Notes under the pieces: model-generated
Databases searched by the model: none
What the model was told of the DNA's origin: nothing
The model's input: the letters and a program-made list of their open reading frames with translations, nothing else
NCBI RefSeq assembly: GCF_000297055.2
Contig: NC_022357.1
Coordinates: 2,696,501 to 2,760,500 of the forward strand
Reading direction: 5' to 3'
DNA from: Sulfuricella denitrificans skB26
Lineage (GTDB): Bacteria; Pseudomonadota; Gammaproteobacteria; Burkholderiales; Sulfuricellaceae
Length of the DNA stretch: 64,000 bases
Made by a program: the position numbers and the translations under genes
Part shown: one piece after another, positions 17,984-27,400 of the stretch
Position numbering within the stretch: the first letter of the stretch is position 1
Layout of the letters: each line of letters begins with the position of its first letter

Positions 17984-19075
17984 CTACTGAAGCTGTTTCA
18001 GACGTTGCTCGACAAAGTTTTGCAGCTCAGGGCTCAGCCCTCCTGATGTTTTGGCACGGCGAAACGCCTCTTGGGCTTCCGCCGGGTGGTTTTCAGCCTG
18101 CAAAGAAATCGCCAGGCCCACCAGTGAAGATGCAGAAGCGGGAGCCAACCGCAACGCAGTCAAATAGTGCTCGATCGCCGATTTGTGCTGCCCCTGGCGT
18201 TGCAGCAAAGCCGCCAGAAAAGCCTGGTAGCCGGCATGATCTTTCGCCCCCGGCAGATTTTGCTGCAGGGTTTCGAGAGCGCCACGTCCATCGCCGCGCT
18301 CAACCTGAATACGTGCCATGGCCATGGCAAATTCCGGCTGACTTCCCCCTCGCCCCAAACCATCGCGCAACAGTTGTTCCGCTTGCGCATATTGCTTTTT
18401 TTCCACCAGAATACCCGCCAGAGCCTGGCGTGATACAGCATGATCGGGGGCGACCCTGAGGGATTCCCCCAGGCTTTCTTGCGCCTCTGTCACGCGCCCC
18501 TGCTGAAGCAGGGCAACCGCTTTCTGATATAGATATTCGGCTTGCTGCTGCGGAGAAATTTGCTTGACTGGAGCGACGCCAATAGCCTCTGCCTTTTTTC
18601 CTGCGCCGTCGCTTTTACTCGGCGCCGACCGAACTTCCTCCACACCCTTTATTTTTTCTACGGAAGTACTGGCAGGCGACGCGACTTCAGGCAATTTTTT
18701 GGGCGCCTTGGCTCGGGTGGCTGGGGGCAACTCTATCTTTTTAGCTACAGCTGACTTCGGTGCGGCCGGAATATCCACCCGACTCGTCATGTCCGGGTTC
18801 GGTACGGGAGTAGGCTGCGCAACCGGAGCAACGGTCGGCTGAACTGCAACCGGCGCTACCGGCGGATTGACCGGCACAACCGGCCGCTGCCGCTGCAACA
18901 ACCACACCAGCACGACAATAATTCCCAGCAAAACCACCAGCGTTGCCACCCACCAGCCACTGCGCCGCTCGCTGCCGCGCGACGCAACCGCCCTCACGCC
19001 CATGGGCAATCCACTTTCGCCACCCTGGCTCCGACGCTGCTCCAGATCCTGCAACATTTGATTAATCAGGCTCAT
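17984..19075 (-). CDS. mshN: MSHA biogenesis protein MshN (TPR)
   Basis: 363 residues. A short cytoplasmic head MSLINQMLQDLEQRR is followed by a transmembrane helix (about 40-60), a Pro/Lys/Ala-rich linker, and four or so tetratricopeptide repeats in the C-terminal half (AEYLYQKAVALLQQGR and later units). The ATG at 19075 overlaps the mshM stop (ATGA), supporting it over a GTG five codons upstream. It is the last gene of the MSHA locus. MshN probably works with MshM/MshL at the secretin. Confidence 0.87.
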   Translation of the reverse strand: MSLINQMLQDLEQRRSQGGESGLPMGVRAVASRGSERRSGWWVATLVVLLGIIVVLVWLLQRQRPVVPVNPPVAPVAVQPTVAPVAQPTPVPNPDMTSRVDIPAAPKSAVAKKIELPPATRAKAPKKLPEVASPASTSVEKIKGVEEVRSAPSKSDGAGKKAEAIGVAPVKQISPQQQAEYLYQKAVALLQQGRVTEAQESLGESLRVAPDHAVSRQALAGILVEKKQYAQAEQLLRDGLGRGGSQPEFAMAMARIQVERGDGRGALETLQQNLPGAKDHAGYQAFLAALLQRQGQHKSAIEHYLTALRLAPASASSLVGLAISLQAENHPAEAQEAFRRAKTSGGLSPELQNFVEQRLKQLQ

Positions 19076-19917
19076 CTTCGCCACCGCCACAAATTGAATT
19101 TTTGTCGGCTGGCTGCAGGTGTATCCATCGCCGCTGCCTTGACGTGCCGCGCAGTGATTTCATACCGACCTTCTCCATAAGCCATGAGCAGGGCTTTATG
19201 CGCCAGAATATTCACCAGTCGTGGCACACCGGTGCTGGCCTGATACAGCGCGCGCTCCGCCGCTTTATGGAACAGGCGCATCCCCTTGTACCCCGCCACA
19301 CGCAATCGATGCTCGATATAGTGCACCATTTCCTCCCGGCTCAACGGGCTGAGATGATAGTGAAAGGTGATGCGCTGCTTGAGTTGACGAACCGATTCCT
19401 GTGCCAGCTTCTGATCCAGCTCGGGCTGTCCGAACAGAACAATCTGCAGCAGCTTGCGCTTCTCGGTTTCGAGGTTGGTGAGCAGGCGCAGCGCCTCCAG
19501 GCTTTCCAGCGGCATCGCCTGAGCCTCGTCGAGGCACAACAGCACGCGCTTTTCGTCGCGCGCCAATTCGAGCAATCGGGTATTGAGGGATTTAAGCAGA
19601 TGATACTGGTCGACATCCCGCTCCTGCGGAACCCCCAGTTCCTCGGCCAGAGCCAGCATCAGAGTGCGCGGTTCGAGGTAGGGATTGGGGAGGTAAGCGG
19701 TAACGAAATCATCCTGCAATGAGGACAGAAAGGTACGGCACAGGAGGGTCTTGCCCGTCCCCACCTCGCCCGTGATCTTGATGAAACCCTCACCGCTGCG
19801 AGCAGCGACCAGCAATGTGTTCAACGCTTCCTGATAACGCGAGCAGGCAAAGAAAAAACTGGTGTCCGGTGTAATCCCGAAAGGAAGTTCAGTCAGCCCG
19901 AAATGCTCACGATACAT
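19072..19917 (-). CDS. mshM: MSHA biogenesis ATPase MshM (ExeA-like)
   Basis: AAA ATPase of the ExeA/GspA type, 281 residues. It begins MYREHFGLTELPFGITPD, has the Walker A motif GEVGTGKTLL near residue 50 and Walker B LLCLDEAQAM. Such proteins help assemble the outer-membrane secretin through the cell wall. The start follows the mshL stop with no gap, and its own stop overlaps mshN, which places it firmly in the assembly block. Confidence 0.92.
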   Translation of the reverse strand: MYREHFGLTELPFGITPDTSFFFACSRYQEALNTLLVAARSGEGFIKITGEVGTGKTLLCRTFLSSLQDDFVTAYLPNPYLEPRTLMLALAEELGVPQERDVDQYHLLKSLNTRLLELARDEKRVLLCLDEAQAMPLESLEALRLLTNLETEKRKLLQIVLFGQPELDQKLAQESVRQLKQRITFHYHLSPLSREEMVHYIEHRLRVAGYKGMRLFHKAAERALYQASTGVPRLVNILAHKALLMAYGEGRYEITARHVKAAAMDTPAASRQKFNLWRWRR

Positions 19918-21756
19918 TTACTGCCGCTCTGCATTCAGGACTTTCTGTTCACGCTTCAAATCCTGGATGCGCTGCTGGCTTTGCAGAATATCCTGCTGCC
20001 AGTTGGCATCGCTCTGAATTACCGTCGGTTTAAGCAAAATCACCAGTTCCCGCTTTACTGTCGAGCGGTTGGTATTGCGGAACAAGTTTCCCAGCACCGG
20101 AACATCACCTGCACCAGGCAATTGAGAGCGGTCATCATTTGTCGCCTGCTTCATCAAGCCGCCAATTGCAATAATCTGCCCATCCTGGGCGCGCACAATA
20201 CTGTCGGTTTCAGAAATATTGCTGGAGGCCAGAGGCAGGTTAATCGAACCTGCCGACCCCAGGTCAACCACTTTGTTAACCGTGGTCACCTTGCTGACCG
20301 AAGGGTGAATATGCAGCGTAATATTGTTGTTTTCATCGATCTGTGGCGTCACATCCAGCGCGATACCGGAGAAGAAAGGCTGCAATGTCACAGAAGGCGT
20401 AGTCGTGGTCGATGTGCCGGTAGTCGTGGTGGTGCTGACATTGGTAACGAAAAACTCATCGGTACCCACTTTCAATACGGCTTTCTGATTGTTCAGAGTG
20501 GCGATACGCGGACTGGAAAGTACCTGCACATTGCCCTGGGTTTCGAGGAACTGGATCAGAGCAGCAAAATTGCTGGTCTGAAATGCCAGGCCAAACAGGC
20601 CGCCAACATTGGCGGGATTAGTGACCATGCTCACACCAGGAAGCGCATCCAATACCGGATTGGTATAGGTGCGAGCAGCAAAATCCATGGCGGTTGCGCC
20701 CGTCGCCAAGGGGCCACTGGTTTGCAGTACTGTCCCAGGTGAGACATTTCCAGTCGAGAGACGACTATTCGAGCCGGTTCTGAATGCCCCCCAGTTCACC
20801 CCCGCCTGGTAACCGTCACTCAATTCCACTTCAAGAATCTTGGCTTCCAGAATCACTTGGCGTTCAACGGACAACTGGGAAGCATTCAAAAATGTCGAAA
20901 CGTCACGCAACTCGGCCGGCATCGCGCGCACCAGCACCACCCCGGATTGAGGATTAATAACTACACTACGGCCCCCATCACACCCCTCGACACCGCGGCC
21001 AGATACTGTTTCCACAGTTCGCCCTGCCTGAGCGCCACTGCCAGCAGTAGAAACGCCTCCTCCTGAACGGGTTGGCATCTTGCAGCCAATCACGGTACGT
21101 ACCGAATCTTCCAGATCTCCCCAGAAATCATTGCGCGTCGAGGTATAAATGGTGCTGCTATCCTGCGAAGAGGAAACTCCGCCACTTGTGGAGGAGGTCG
21201 TACCCGTGGCGGAGGTGCCCGGAGTGGATGGTACGCTGCTGATCGAACCGGAGTGTACCCGAGTATCAGACCCCCCGACTCTCCGTCCAACCAGGTAATT
21301 CACCTTGTAGATACGGGTCTGCATCGCCAGCGGCTGAATGTAAATGCGCGAGCCGTCCACTTTATATTCGTAACCGTAGATTTCGCGGACAGCGTCAAGC
21401 GCCTCGAATACCGTCACATCTTTCAAATTAACTGAAACCGAACCGCTCACATCGGGGTGGATCAGCATGCTGTAACGCGTGCCATTCACAATTCCCATGA
21501 ACACCTGGCTGGCTGGCGCATTATTGACCACCAAATCAAATTTCTGCTCCAGTGGCTTGCCGCCCACACGCGGCATCTCGACCTTGAGCGGCGGCAACAA
21601 GGCCGTACCCAATGTATCACTCTGAACCGCTTGGGCTCTATCCTGGCTCGCTCTGGTCAACTCCGCATTGATTTGATCCAAAGTTGCACCATGCTTTTCC
21701 TGAGAGGCGCAGCCCGACAAGGCCAATATCAACAGTCCGAAATATGCTTTCCGCAT
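19918..21756 (-). CDS. mshL: MSHA secretin MshL
   Basis: Outer-membrane secretin through which the pilus exits. 612 residues with a lipoprotein-like signal (LILALSGCAS), N-domains, then a Ser/Gly/Thr-rich linker. The secretin core carries VQVLSSPRIATLNNQKAVLKVG and the C-terminal signature with DVPVLGNLFRNTNRSTVKRELVILLKP. Its start overlaps the mshK stop as TAATG. It is the PilQ/GspD counterpart of the locus. Confidence 0.94.
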   Translation of the reverse strand: MRKAYFGLLILALSGCASQEKHGATLDQINAELTRASQDRAQAVQSDTLGTALLPPLKVEMPRVGGKPLEQKFDLVVNNAPASQVFMGIVNGTRYSMLIHPDVSGSVSVNLKDVTVFEALDAVREIYGYEYKVDGSRIYIQPLAMQTRIYKVNYLVGRRVGGSDTRVHSGSISSVPSTPGTSATGTTSSTSGGVSSSQDSSTIYTSTRNDFWGDLEDSVRTVIGCKMPTRSGGGVSTAGSGAQAGRTVETVSGRGVEGCDGGRSVVINPQSGVVLVRAMPAELRDVSTFLNASQLSVERQVILEAKILEVELSDGYQAGVNWGAFRTGSNSRLSTGNVSPGTVLQTSGPLATGATAMDFAARTYTNPVLDALPGVSMVTNPANVGGLFGLAFQTSNFAALIQFLETQGNVQVLSSPRIATLNNQKAVLKVGTDEFFVTNVSTTTTTGTSTTTTPSVTLQPFFSGIALDVTPQIDENNNITLHIHPSVSKVTTVNKVVDLGSAGSINLPLASSNISETDSIVRAQDGQIIAIGGLMKQATNDDRSQLPGAGDVPVLGNLFRNTNRSTVKRELVILLKPTVIQSDANWQQDILQSQQRIQDLKREQKVLNAERQ

Positions 21757-22166
21757 TATAATGCCTTTTGCTCATAGTTGAGTTTTGACTTGTTCTTGTC
21801 ACGTTTCAGCACTTCTCGCCGTGGCGGTCTGGCGAAATTTTTTTCCACCCCCGGAAAGAGTTTGAGCACCTGTCTGCCTTCAGGCCCGATAAGGGTCACC
21901 TCGCTCTCGCTGATTTTAATCAGTTTGGCGTCACCGAAACGCTCGCCCTCTACCACTAGCTGACCACTGATCAAGGCAGTCCGATGGCCCGGACGGATCA
22001 TGACAGATTGCAGCACCGGCCCGGTCGCTGCCGTACCAGCGAATTCTACAACACCTGCCTCGACTGGGGGTCGAGTCGGGTCGGGCAACATCTCTGCCGC
22101 CAAGGCCTGGGCAGCCCCGACTCCCAGAGCAAGCGTGAAAAGAATTGTTTTCACACGCTTAACCAT
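21756..22166 (-). CDS. mshK: MSHA biogenesis protein MshK
   Basis: 136 residues with a signal peptide (cleavage near ALAAE). The sequence MLPDPTRPP followed by a small beta domain with LQSVMIRPGHRTALISG is the layout of MshK/PilP-like periplasmic proteins that contact the secretin. It overlaps mshJ by 16 bases and mshL by one base. The family is weakly conserved, so the name rests partly on position. Confidence 0.82.
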   Translation of the reverse strand: MVKRVKTILFTLALGVGAAQALAAEMLPDPTRPPVEAGVVEFAGTAATGPVLQSVMIRPGHRTALISGQLVVEGERFGDAKLIKISESEVTLIGPEGRQVLKLFPGVEKNFARPPRREVLKRDKNKSKLNYEQKAL

Positions 22167-22831
22167 GTCTTGTCCATACTCAACGTATACAGCGTAATCG
22201 TCAGAACTACGAGGGGATATTCTTCTACCCGCATTTCAGCCTTGCCCCAGATCATCCGCCATGGCAGCTTTTCCATTGTATCGAGGTATTGCGTCAGCTC
22301 GGCATAACTGCCAGATACGGTGATCTCTACACCGTGCTTGTAAATCGCCGGGCTCGCTGGGGTTTTCTCCTCATTTTTGAGCGCAGCAGCATCAGCTGGC
22401 GTCTCCAGCACACCGCTGACTGGCAAAGTCTTGAGTGACACGAGCTTCAAATTGCGGTTTTGAGTCAGTACATCCTCCAGCAGTCGCGCCATTTTCTCCG
22501 GCGGCACCAGACTTTGCTGCACACTTTGCAACGCAGCACGACTCTGCTCCAGCTTCTGGTTCAGTTCCGCCAGCATGGCCCGGGTAGCCGCATCGGGATC
22601 AACCCTGCCACCGCTCAACATATTCTCGATCTGAGCCCGCAATTGTTGTATTTCCGTCTGCTGCTGAGTTGCTTCCAGAGTCAGGCGTTTCTTTTTGGCC
22701 AGCAGCGGATCCAGAAACAGTGCACTGAGCAGGGCCCACACCACCACCATCACCATAACAAAAATCAGGGCGCGTTCGCGCGAATTGCGGGCGTTGAGGA
22801 GCGCAGCATAACGTTCCCAATATTGCTTCAC
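22151..22831 (-). CDS. mshJ: MSHA biogenesis protein MshJ (PilO-like)
   Basis: 226 residues: a transmembrane helix at about 22-41, a coiled coil (LEATQQQTEIQQLRAQIEN and onwards), and a ferredoxin-like periplasmic domain ending near TITLYTLS. This is the PilO/GspM organisation of inner-membrane platform proteins. It overlaps the PilN-like gene upstream by four bases and mshK by 16 bases. Confidence 0.85.
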   Translation of the reverse strand: MKQYWERYAALLNARNSRERALIFVMVMVVVWALLSALFLDPLLAKKKRLTLEATQQQTEIQQLRAQIENMLSGGRVDPDAATRAMLAELNQKLEQSRAALQSVQQSLVPPEKMARLLEDVLTQNRNLKLVSLKTLPVSGVLETPADAAALKNEEKTPASPAIYKHGVEITVSGSYAELTQYLDTMEKLPWRMIWGKAEMRVEEYPLVVLTITLYTLSMDKTWLSV

Positions 22832-23454
22832 TTCACCCCCTCCGCAGTGCCGGAATGCAGCCTGAATTCAAGATAATTTGGCACTTTTAGCGGCTTGTCT
22901 TTAGATTCAGGCTCCGCCTTCGGCCGCTGTATTTCCATGGCAGCAAAATCACGCCCCTGCGTCGCCGCTTCCTGGTTCAAGCGCAGAATATAAGCTGGCA
23001 CCAGTTCCGGGCGTAGCGTCCGCCCACCCAGGAGCATTTCCTTGCCTGACCCCTTGATGCCGAATTCAGTCAGCCACAACCCATTCACAGTCTGGCGCGC
23101 AAAAGCACGCATATAGCCGGAATACCCCTGAGTATTACCCAGGCTGCCATTTTGCAGCACTTCCAGCACCGCCTCTTCACCTTTGAGTTGCCGCCCCATA
23201 TCTGCCACCCGCTTTTCCAGTACCGCATCTTTCTCGCGCGGCAAATACTCGGCTAGCCTGGCCTTTTCCTGCGCCAGACTGGTGGCGCCGGTTTTAATTT
23301 GCTTATCCAGAAGCATCACCTGACGGTACTGGTAACCATACACAACCACCATGATCAGCACCAGCGCAGCTAGTGCAGGAACAACCATCGACGCAACAAA
23401 CCACTCGCGCCGCTTGCGGAAGGCGGGATTAAAGAGGTTGATCTGTTGGCTCAT
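22828..23454 (-). CDS. MSHA platform protein, PilN-like (MshI2)
   Basis: 208 residues starting MSQQINLFNPAFRKRREWF, a PilN-type cytoplasmic motif that in type IV pili binds PilM. A transmembrane helix (about 24-45) and periplasmic coiled coil follow. The ATG at 23454 overlaps the mshI stop as ATGA, so the longer frame is rejected. With MshI and MshJ it forms the MNO-like alignment complex. Confidence 0.85.
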   Translation of the reverse strand: MSQQINLFNPAFRKRREWFVASMVVPALAALVLIMVVVYGYQYRQVMLLDKQIKTGATSLAQEKARLAEYLPREKDAVLEKRVADMGRQLKGEEAVLEVLQNGSLGNTQGYSGYMRAFARQTVNGLWLTEFGIKGSGKEMLLGGRTLRPELVPAYILRLNQEAATQGRDFAAMEIQRPKAEPESKDKPLKVPNYLEFRLHSGTAEGVK

Positions 23455-24389
23455 CGCGCCATACCCTCCGTGCGCAGTGCAGCACCCAAGGCCAGGAAGC
23501 ACTGCATCCGCTGCGCCGACCCCACACCGGAAACCGCAGAGAAATCGAATATCTCGTCCAGATTCAGGGTGGACACCGGCAAGTACAAATTGGTCGCCAG
23601 ATACGCTTCCAGATTAACTGCCGAAGGCAAGGGGGCGAGCACCAGCTTGCTGATGGCAATAAAACTGAACTGGCGCTCAAAATGATCCATCGAACGCTGC
23701 AATTCCAGCGTAATGCGCTCAAAATGGCGCTGCTGCTCGCTACCCGGCTGGTTTAGCAGTGACAGCGGAACATCAATATGGCGCGACAGATACAGCTCAC
23801 CATCGAAAGTAAAAGTCAGCAGGCCACCATTCTCACCGAAAGACAACAGAGCCAAACCGCGCCCACTGTCCTCCAGCAGGTGCGCAATATTGCGCTGCGC
23901 CAACTCGGGAATATCGATCACGCTCACGGGTACCTTAACCGCATCGAAATCCACCATGCGCTTGCGGATCACCTCATTGCGTGCCGCCACGGCATATAGC
24001 GAACGAGTACGAGCCTGTGCGTTCTTGTCAGCGGGAATATTGAGCACATCCACCGTCGCATCGTCCACTGAGAAATCCAGCATATCCTTGATGCGCCAGC
24101 GCACCGCCGTTTTCAGTTCAGTGGCAGGAACATTAGGCGCTTCCACCACCAGCAACTGGTATTCACCGGAATTCAGCAGAAAGCTGCAATGGTAACGATT
24201 GAGATGGCGCTCTTTAGCCAATTTTTCCAAAACAGGGACATCTACCACGCTCGACGGAGAAAGTGCACAAAGCGTCACCAACGGCTTGCTGTCCGTCACT
24301 TGACGCACGTGAACCAGGCTCACTCCTTCAGGGGTGAACTGCATGGCCATCCAACCGGGTTCATGGGGTTTTTTGTCGAAAAAAAGCAT
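23451..24389 (-). CDS. mshI: MSHA biogenesis protein MshI (PilM-like)
   Basis: Actin-like ATPase-fold cytoplasmic protein, 312 residues. It begins MLFFDKKPHEPGWMAMQF and contains LALLSFGENGGLLTFTFDGEL, a degenerate nucleotide-binding loop. It partners the PilN-like product of the next gene. In this genome the mshI-N block comes after mshQ rather than before mshE. The 76-base gap to mshQ may contain its own promoter. Confidence 0.86.
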   Translation of the reverse strand: MLFFDKKPHEPGWMAMQFTPEGVSLVHVRQVTDSKPLVTLCALSPSSVVDVPVLEKLAKERHLNRYHCSFLLNSGEYQLLVVEAPNVPATELKTAVRWRIKDMLDFSVDDATVDVLNIPADKNAQARTRSLYAVAARNEVIRKRMVDFDAVKVPVSVIDIPELAQRNIAHLLEDSGRGLALLSFGENGGLLTFTFDGELYLSRHIDVPLSLLNQPGSEQQRHFERITLELQRSMDHFERQFSFIAISKLVLAPLPSAVNLEAYLATNLYLPVSTLNLDEIFDFSAVSGVGSAQRMQCFLALGAALRTEGMAR

Positions 24390-24465
24390 TCAAAGTCGCT
24401 GATTAAATAATTAGCCTGAAGTTAAATGAATAACCCATTGTTGTCAATTGACTATACATTCCGCC

Positions 24466-27400
24466 CTAGTAGTTCTCCCGAAGATAGATCGGGCCTTTTT
24501 TGGAGCTGCTGCCAAATATACCGAAAGTGGCGCGAGACGTCGGATCCCGGTCGTAGGCCGTACCAGACCACTTGCCGCGCAAATACCCCATATTCGCTCC
24601 TGCCGTTGGCGGCTGGGAGGACACCCAGCTGGTGTTAGTGGTCACTGTCGACCCGAGGTCAAACACGATGTCCACACTACCGGAAAGCGGTGAGCCGCTG
24701 GGTTTGACGAGTGTAAGCGATCCCGAACCACTGGCGACCAGGAATGGGCCAGCGGGAATATGTGTCAAATCGACGCTCGACGAGAATCCCGACGGCTGAT
24801 GATTACCTAGCCCGATGTTAGCCTTTGCGATACGGGTCAGACTGTCAGCCGTATTTTTAATAAAAGTGTTGCCATTCCAGTATTGGGCCTCGAAAGGAAT
24901 GCTCAGGTCGCGTTGCTCAGGCCCGTAGGCGTTGCCCATCCACAAACGACCAAAACGCACATCCGTGGCAAATAGCAGCTTGCGCTCGTTCGTGCCATCG
25001 GGATTACTGGCCAGGGTGTTGCCGGCGGTAGCGTCAAGATTGACCTTGTGGGTATCGGCTGAAGCTGGTCCTGGCAAAGTTACGCCCTCGCTGTCCCGCG
25101 GCATGGCACCAAACTTCAGCAGCTGATAGGGGCCGTCCGGCGTCGAGTTGCGATTCAGCTTCACATGCGCCGTGAAGGTACCAACACCGGCAGCCCACGA
25201 ACTCGTCGGGGCACCGACCCCGGCATAAGCACCAGCGCCAACGATAGACAACCGCCCGGAAAGTCCTGTCGTGCCGTTCACCGCACCCAGCCCCATGCAC
25301 TGAGTGCTGGCTGCACAACCGGTGTTGAACCAGTCTCCTCCGGTTCCCAACACCGCGGCGTCGAGTTTCGCGAAATTCCCGATATAATTTTGCGTTACGC
25401 TATCTCCCGCGGAGTACGCCGTGACCAGAAGCGTCAACTTCATCGGCTCGTCCATGTAGGTAAAAGGCACTGCCTGCCCCTCGCTGGACTGGAGGTCACT
25501 ACGGGTCACCACCGAACCGGTGAGTCCAAAATGATCGGGGATAAAACGCCCGACATTGCCACTAGTGGCTGCAGTCGACAGCACCTGCCCTAGAAAAGTC
25601 GAATTTACTGCCGTCAGCGTGATCACGCCCACTTCATCCCAGGCTAAATTACTGACTGAGGCAACGCCGTTAATAAAACTGCTGCGGTAAAGCGGTGTTG
25701 TCGCCCCTGTGCCTGTCAGAGTACCCGAAGAACCAGCCGCGGGCGCCATCAGCGTTCTCGTCAGAGTCACTGTTTCCGTGCCCTTTGCCGTCCCCAGGCC
25801 GAAATTCGGCGTGGCTGTTCCGCCAAATCCCCGCGCGGTAATGGTGGCATTAAATGGGTTGCCCGCCTTGATAAAAATACCGCCACCACCTGTCAGACCA
25901 GGGTCTGCTGGCCCAATAAGGCAAGGTGTTGCAGAAGTGCAAGGAATAATTGAAAAATCATAGGGCTTGACGACAAATGGCGCGCTGATACCCTTCATCT
26001 GCAGTGGATTGCCCACTGAAGTGCCGGCACCACCCCCGCCCGGTGCCACGTTGTAACGCGCATTGAGGGTGATTTCTCCGACGTCAGTGAAATTGAAGGT
26101 AAACGGCGCGGCCGCACAAGGCGTTGCGCCGGAACAAACCCCAGCCGGTGCCGTGGCAAACTTCAAGGGCACCTGAATATAGCCACTTACCGACCCACTA
26201 TTACCTTGCACATAATAATTGCTGGCGTTATTGGTTACAGTCAGCGTTGGCAAAGCATTAGAGACACACGTTGCCGGTGCGCTGGTGCAACTGCAGGTTA
26301 CCGGGTCAGTGCAAGCATAGGCAAGGTCGATAGTGGTGGTCGTGCCGTTGGCGAAAGGGCCGTTTTTGGTCAGATCTGCACAAACCCCGGCACACGGGGC
26401 TCCAGCGGTTGCACAACTCGACTGGACAGGTTGCAGATAGTACGTTCCCGAGGTCACCCCGGCGGTCTGCGCACCAATGGCTGCATTGCTGGCATCGACA
26501 AAACGGAATCCGGCCGTGGTCCAGCTCATATCCGGGTCGTAAGGCGTATCGGCGCTGGCCGTCCCGCTACGCTCCGTCGCCGTTCCATCGGACACATTAA
26601 AATTCACCGTTTGTCCCCACGTATTCTGGTAATTCAGGATCACGCCAGAAGCCCCCGCCGAGGGGAAAGTGTAAGTCGCCGTACCGCTGTCGGCCGCACC
26701 TGCCGTGAACGTGCCCAATGTCCCAGACGGCGCTGTCCAGTTACCCTTCGCCGCAGCGCCACCGTTGCCAGGGCCGAGGGTGGCTGATAACGAGATGGTC
26801 GTTGTGTTGGTGGCCGTCATCGCCGCATGTACCGCGCTATGCGGCGTGATCGTTACGGCTTCAGGCTGGCAGGTTACCCCATTGCCATTCGGGCTGATCG
26901 CATAGTGACTGATAGCGGAACAGGGGGACACCGGGCCAATTGGCGCACCCGGAATCTGGGCTGCGGTCAGAGTGGCAGTGCAACTACCCGAGCCACCCGG
27001 CATGGCACCATATGCTCCAAACAGCGCGCCATTGTTATAGGTGACGCCATTAACCCCTCCCCCGTTATTGCATGCTGCCGGCGTTGCCGAGGTGATGGCG
27101 TAACCGCCGCCGCCACCGCCACCCGGCCCGTGAGGCGTCGAGGTGCTGCCGGGCGGCACGAGATTGGAGCCACCAATACCGCCTTTTACGTTGATGGTCA
27201 CGCCCCCAATTCCAGAAGCTGCATTGATCAGTACCATTCCACCTGCACCACCTCCACCGCTACCATCATTACCGACAGTACTGTCGCCATTACTGCCGCT
27301 AGCATTAAATATCGCGGAACCGGTCATACTACCGGCTCGGATCATGATGATGCCACCCCCGGCGGCACCACTGGAGGACAATGCGCCGAGACTACCGGTC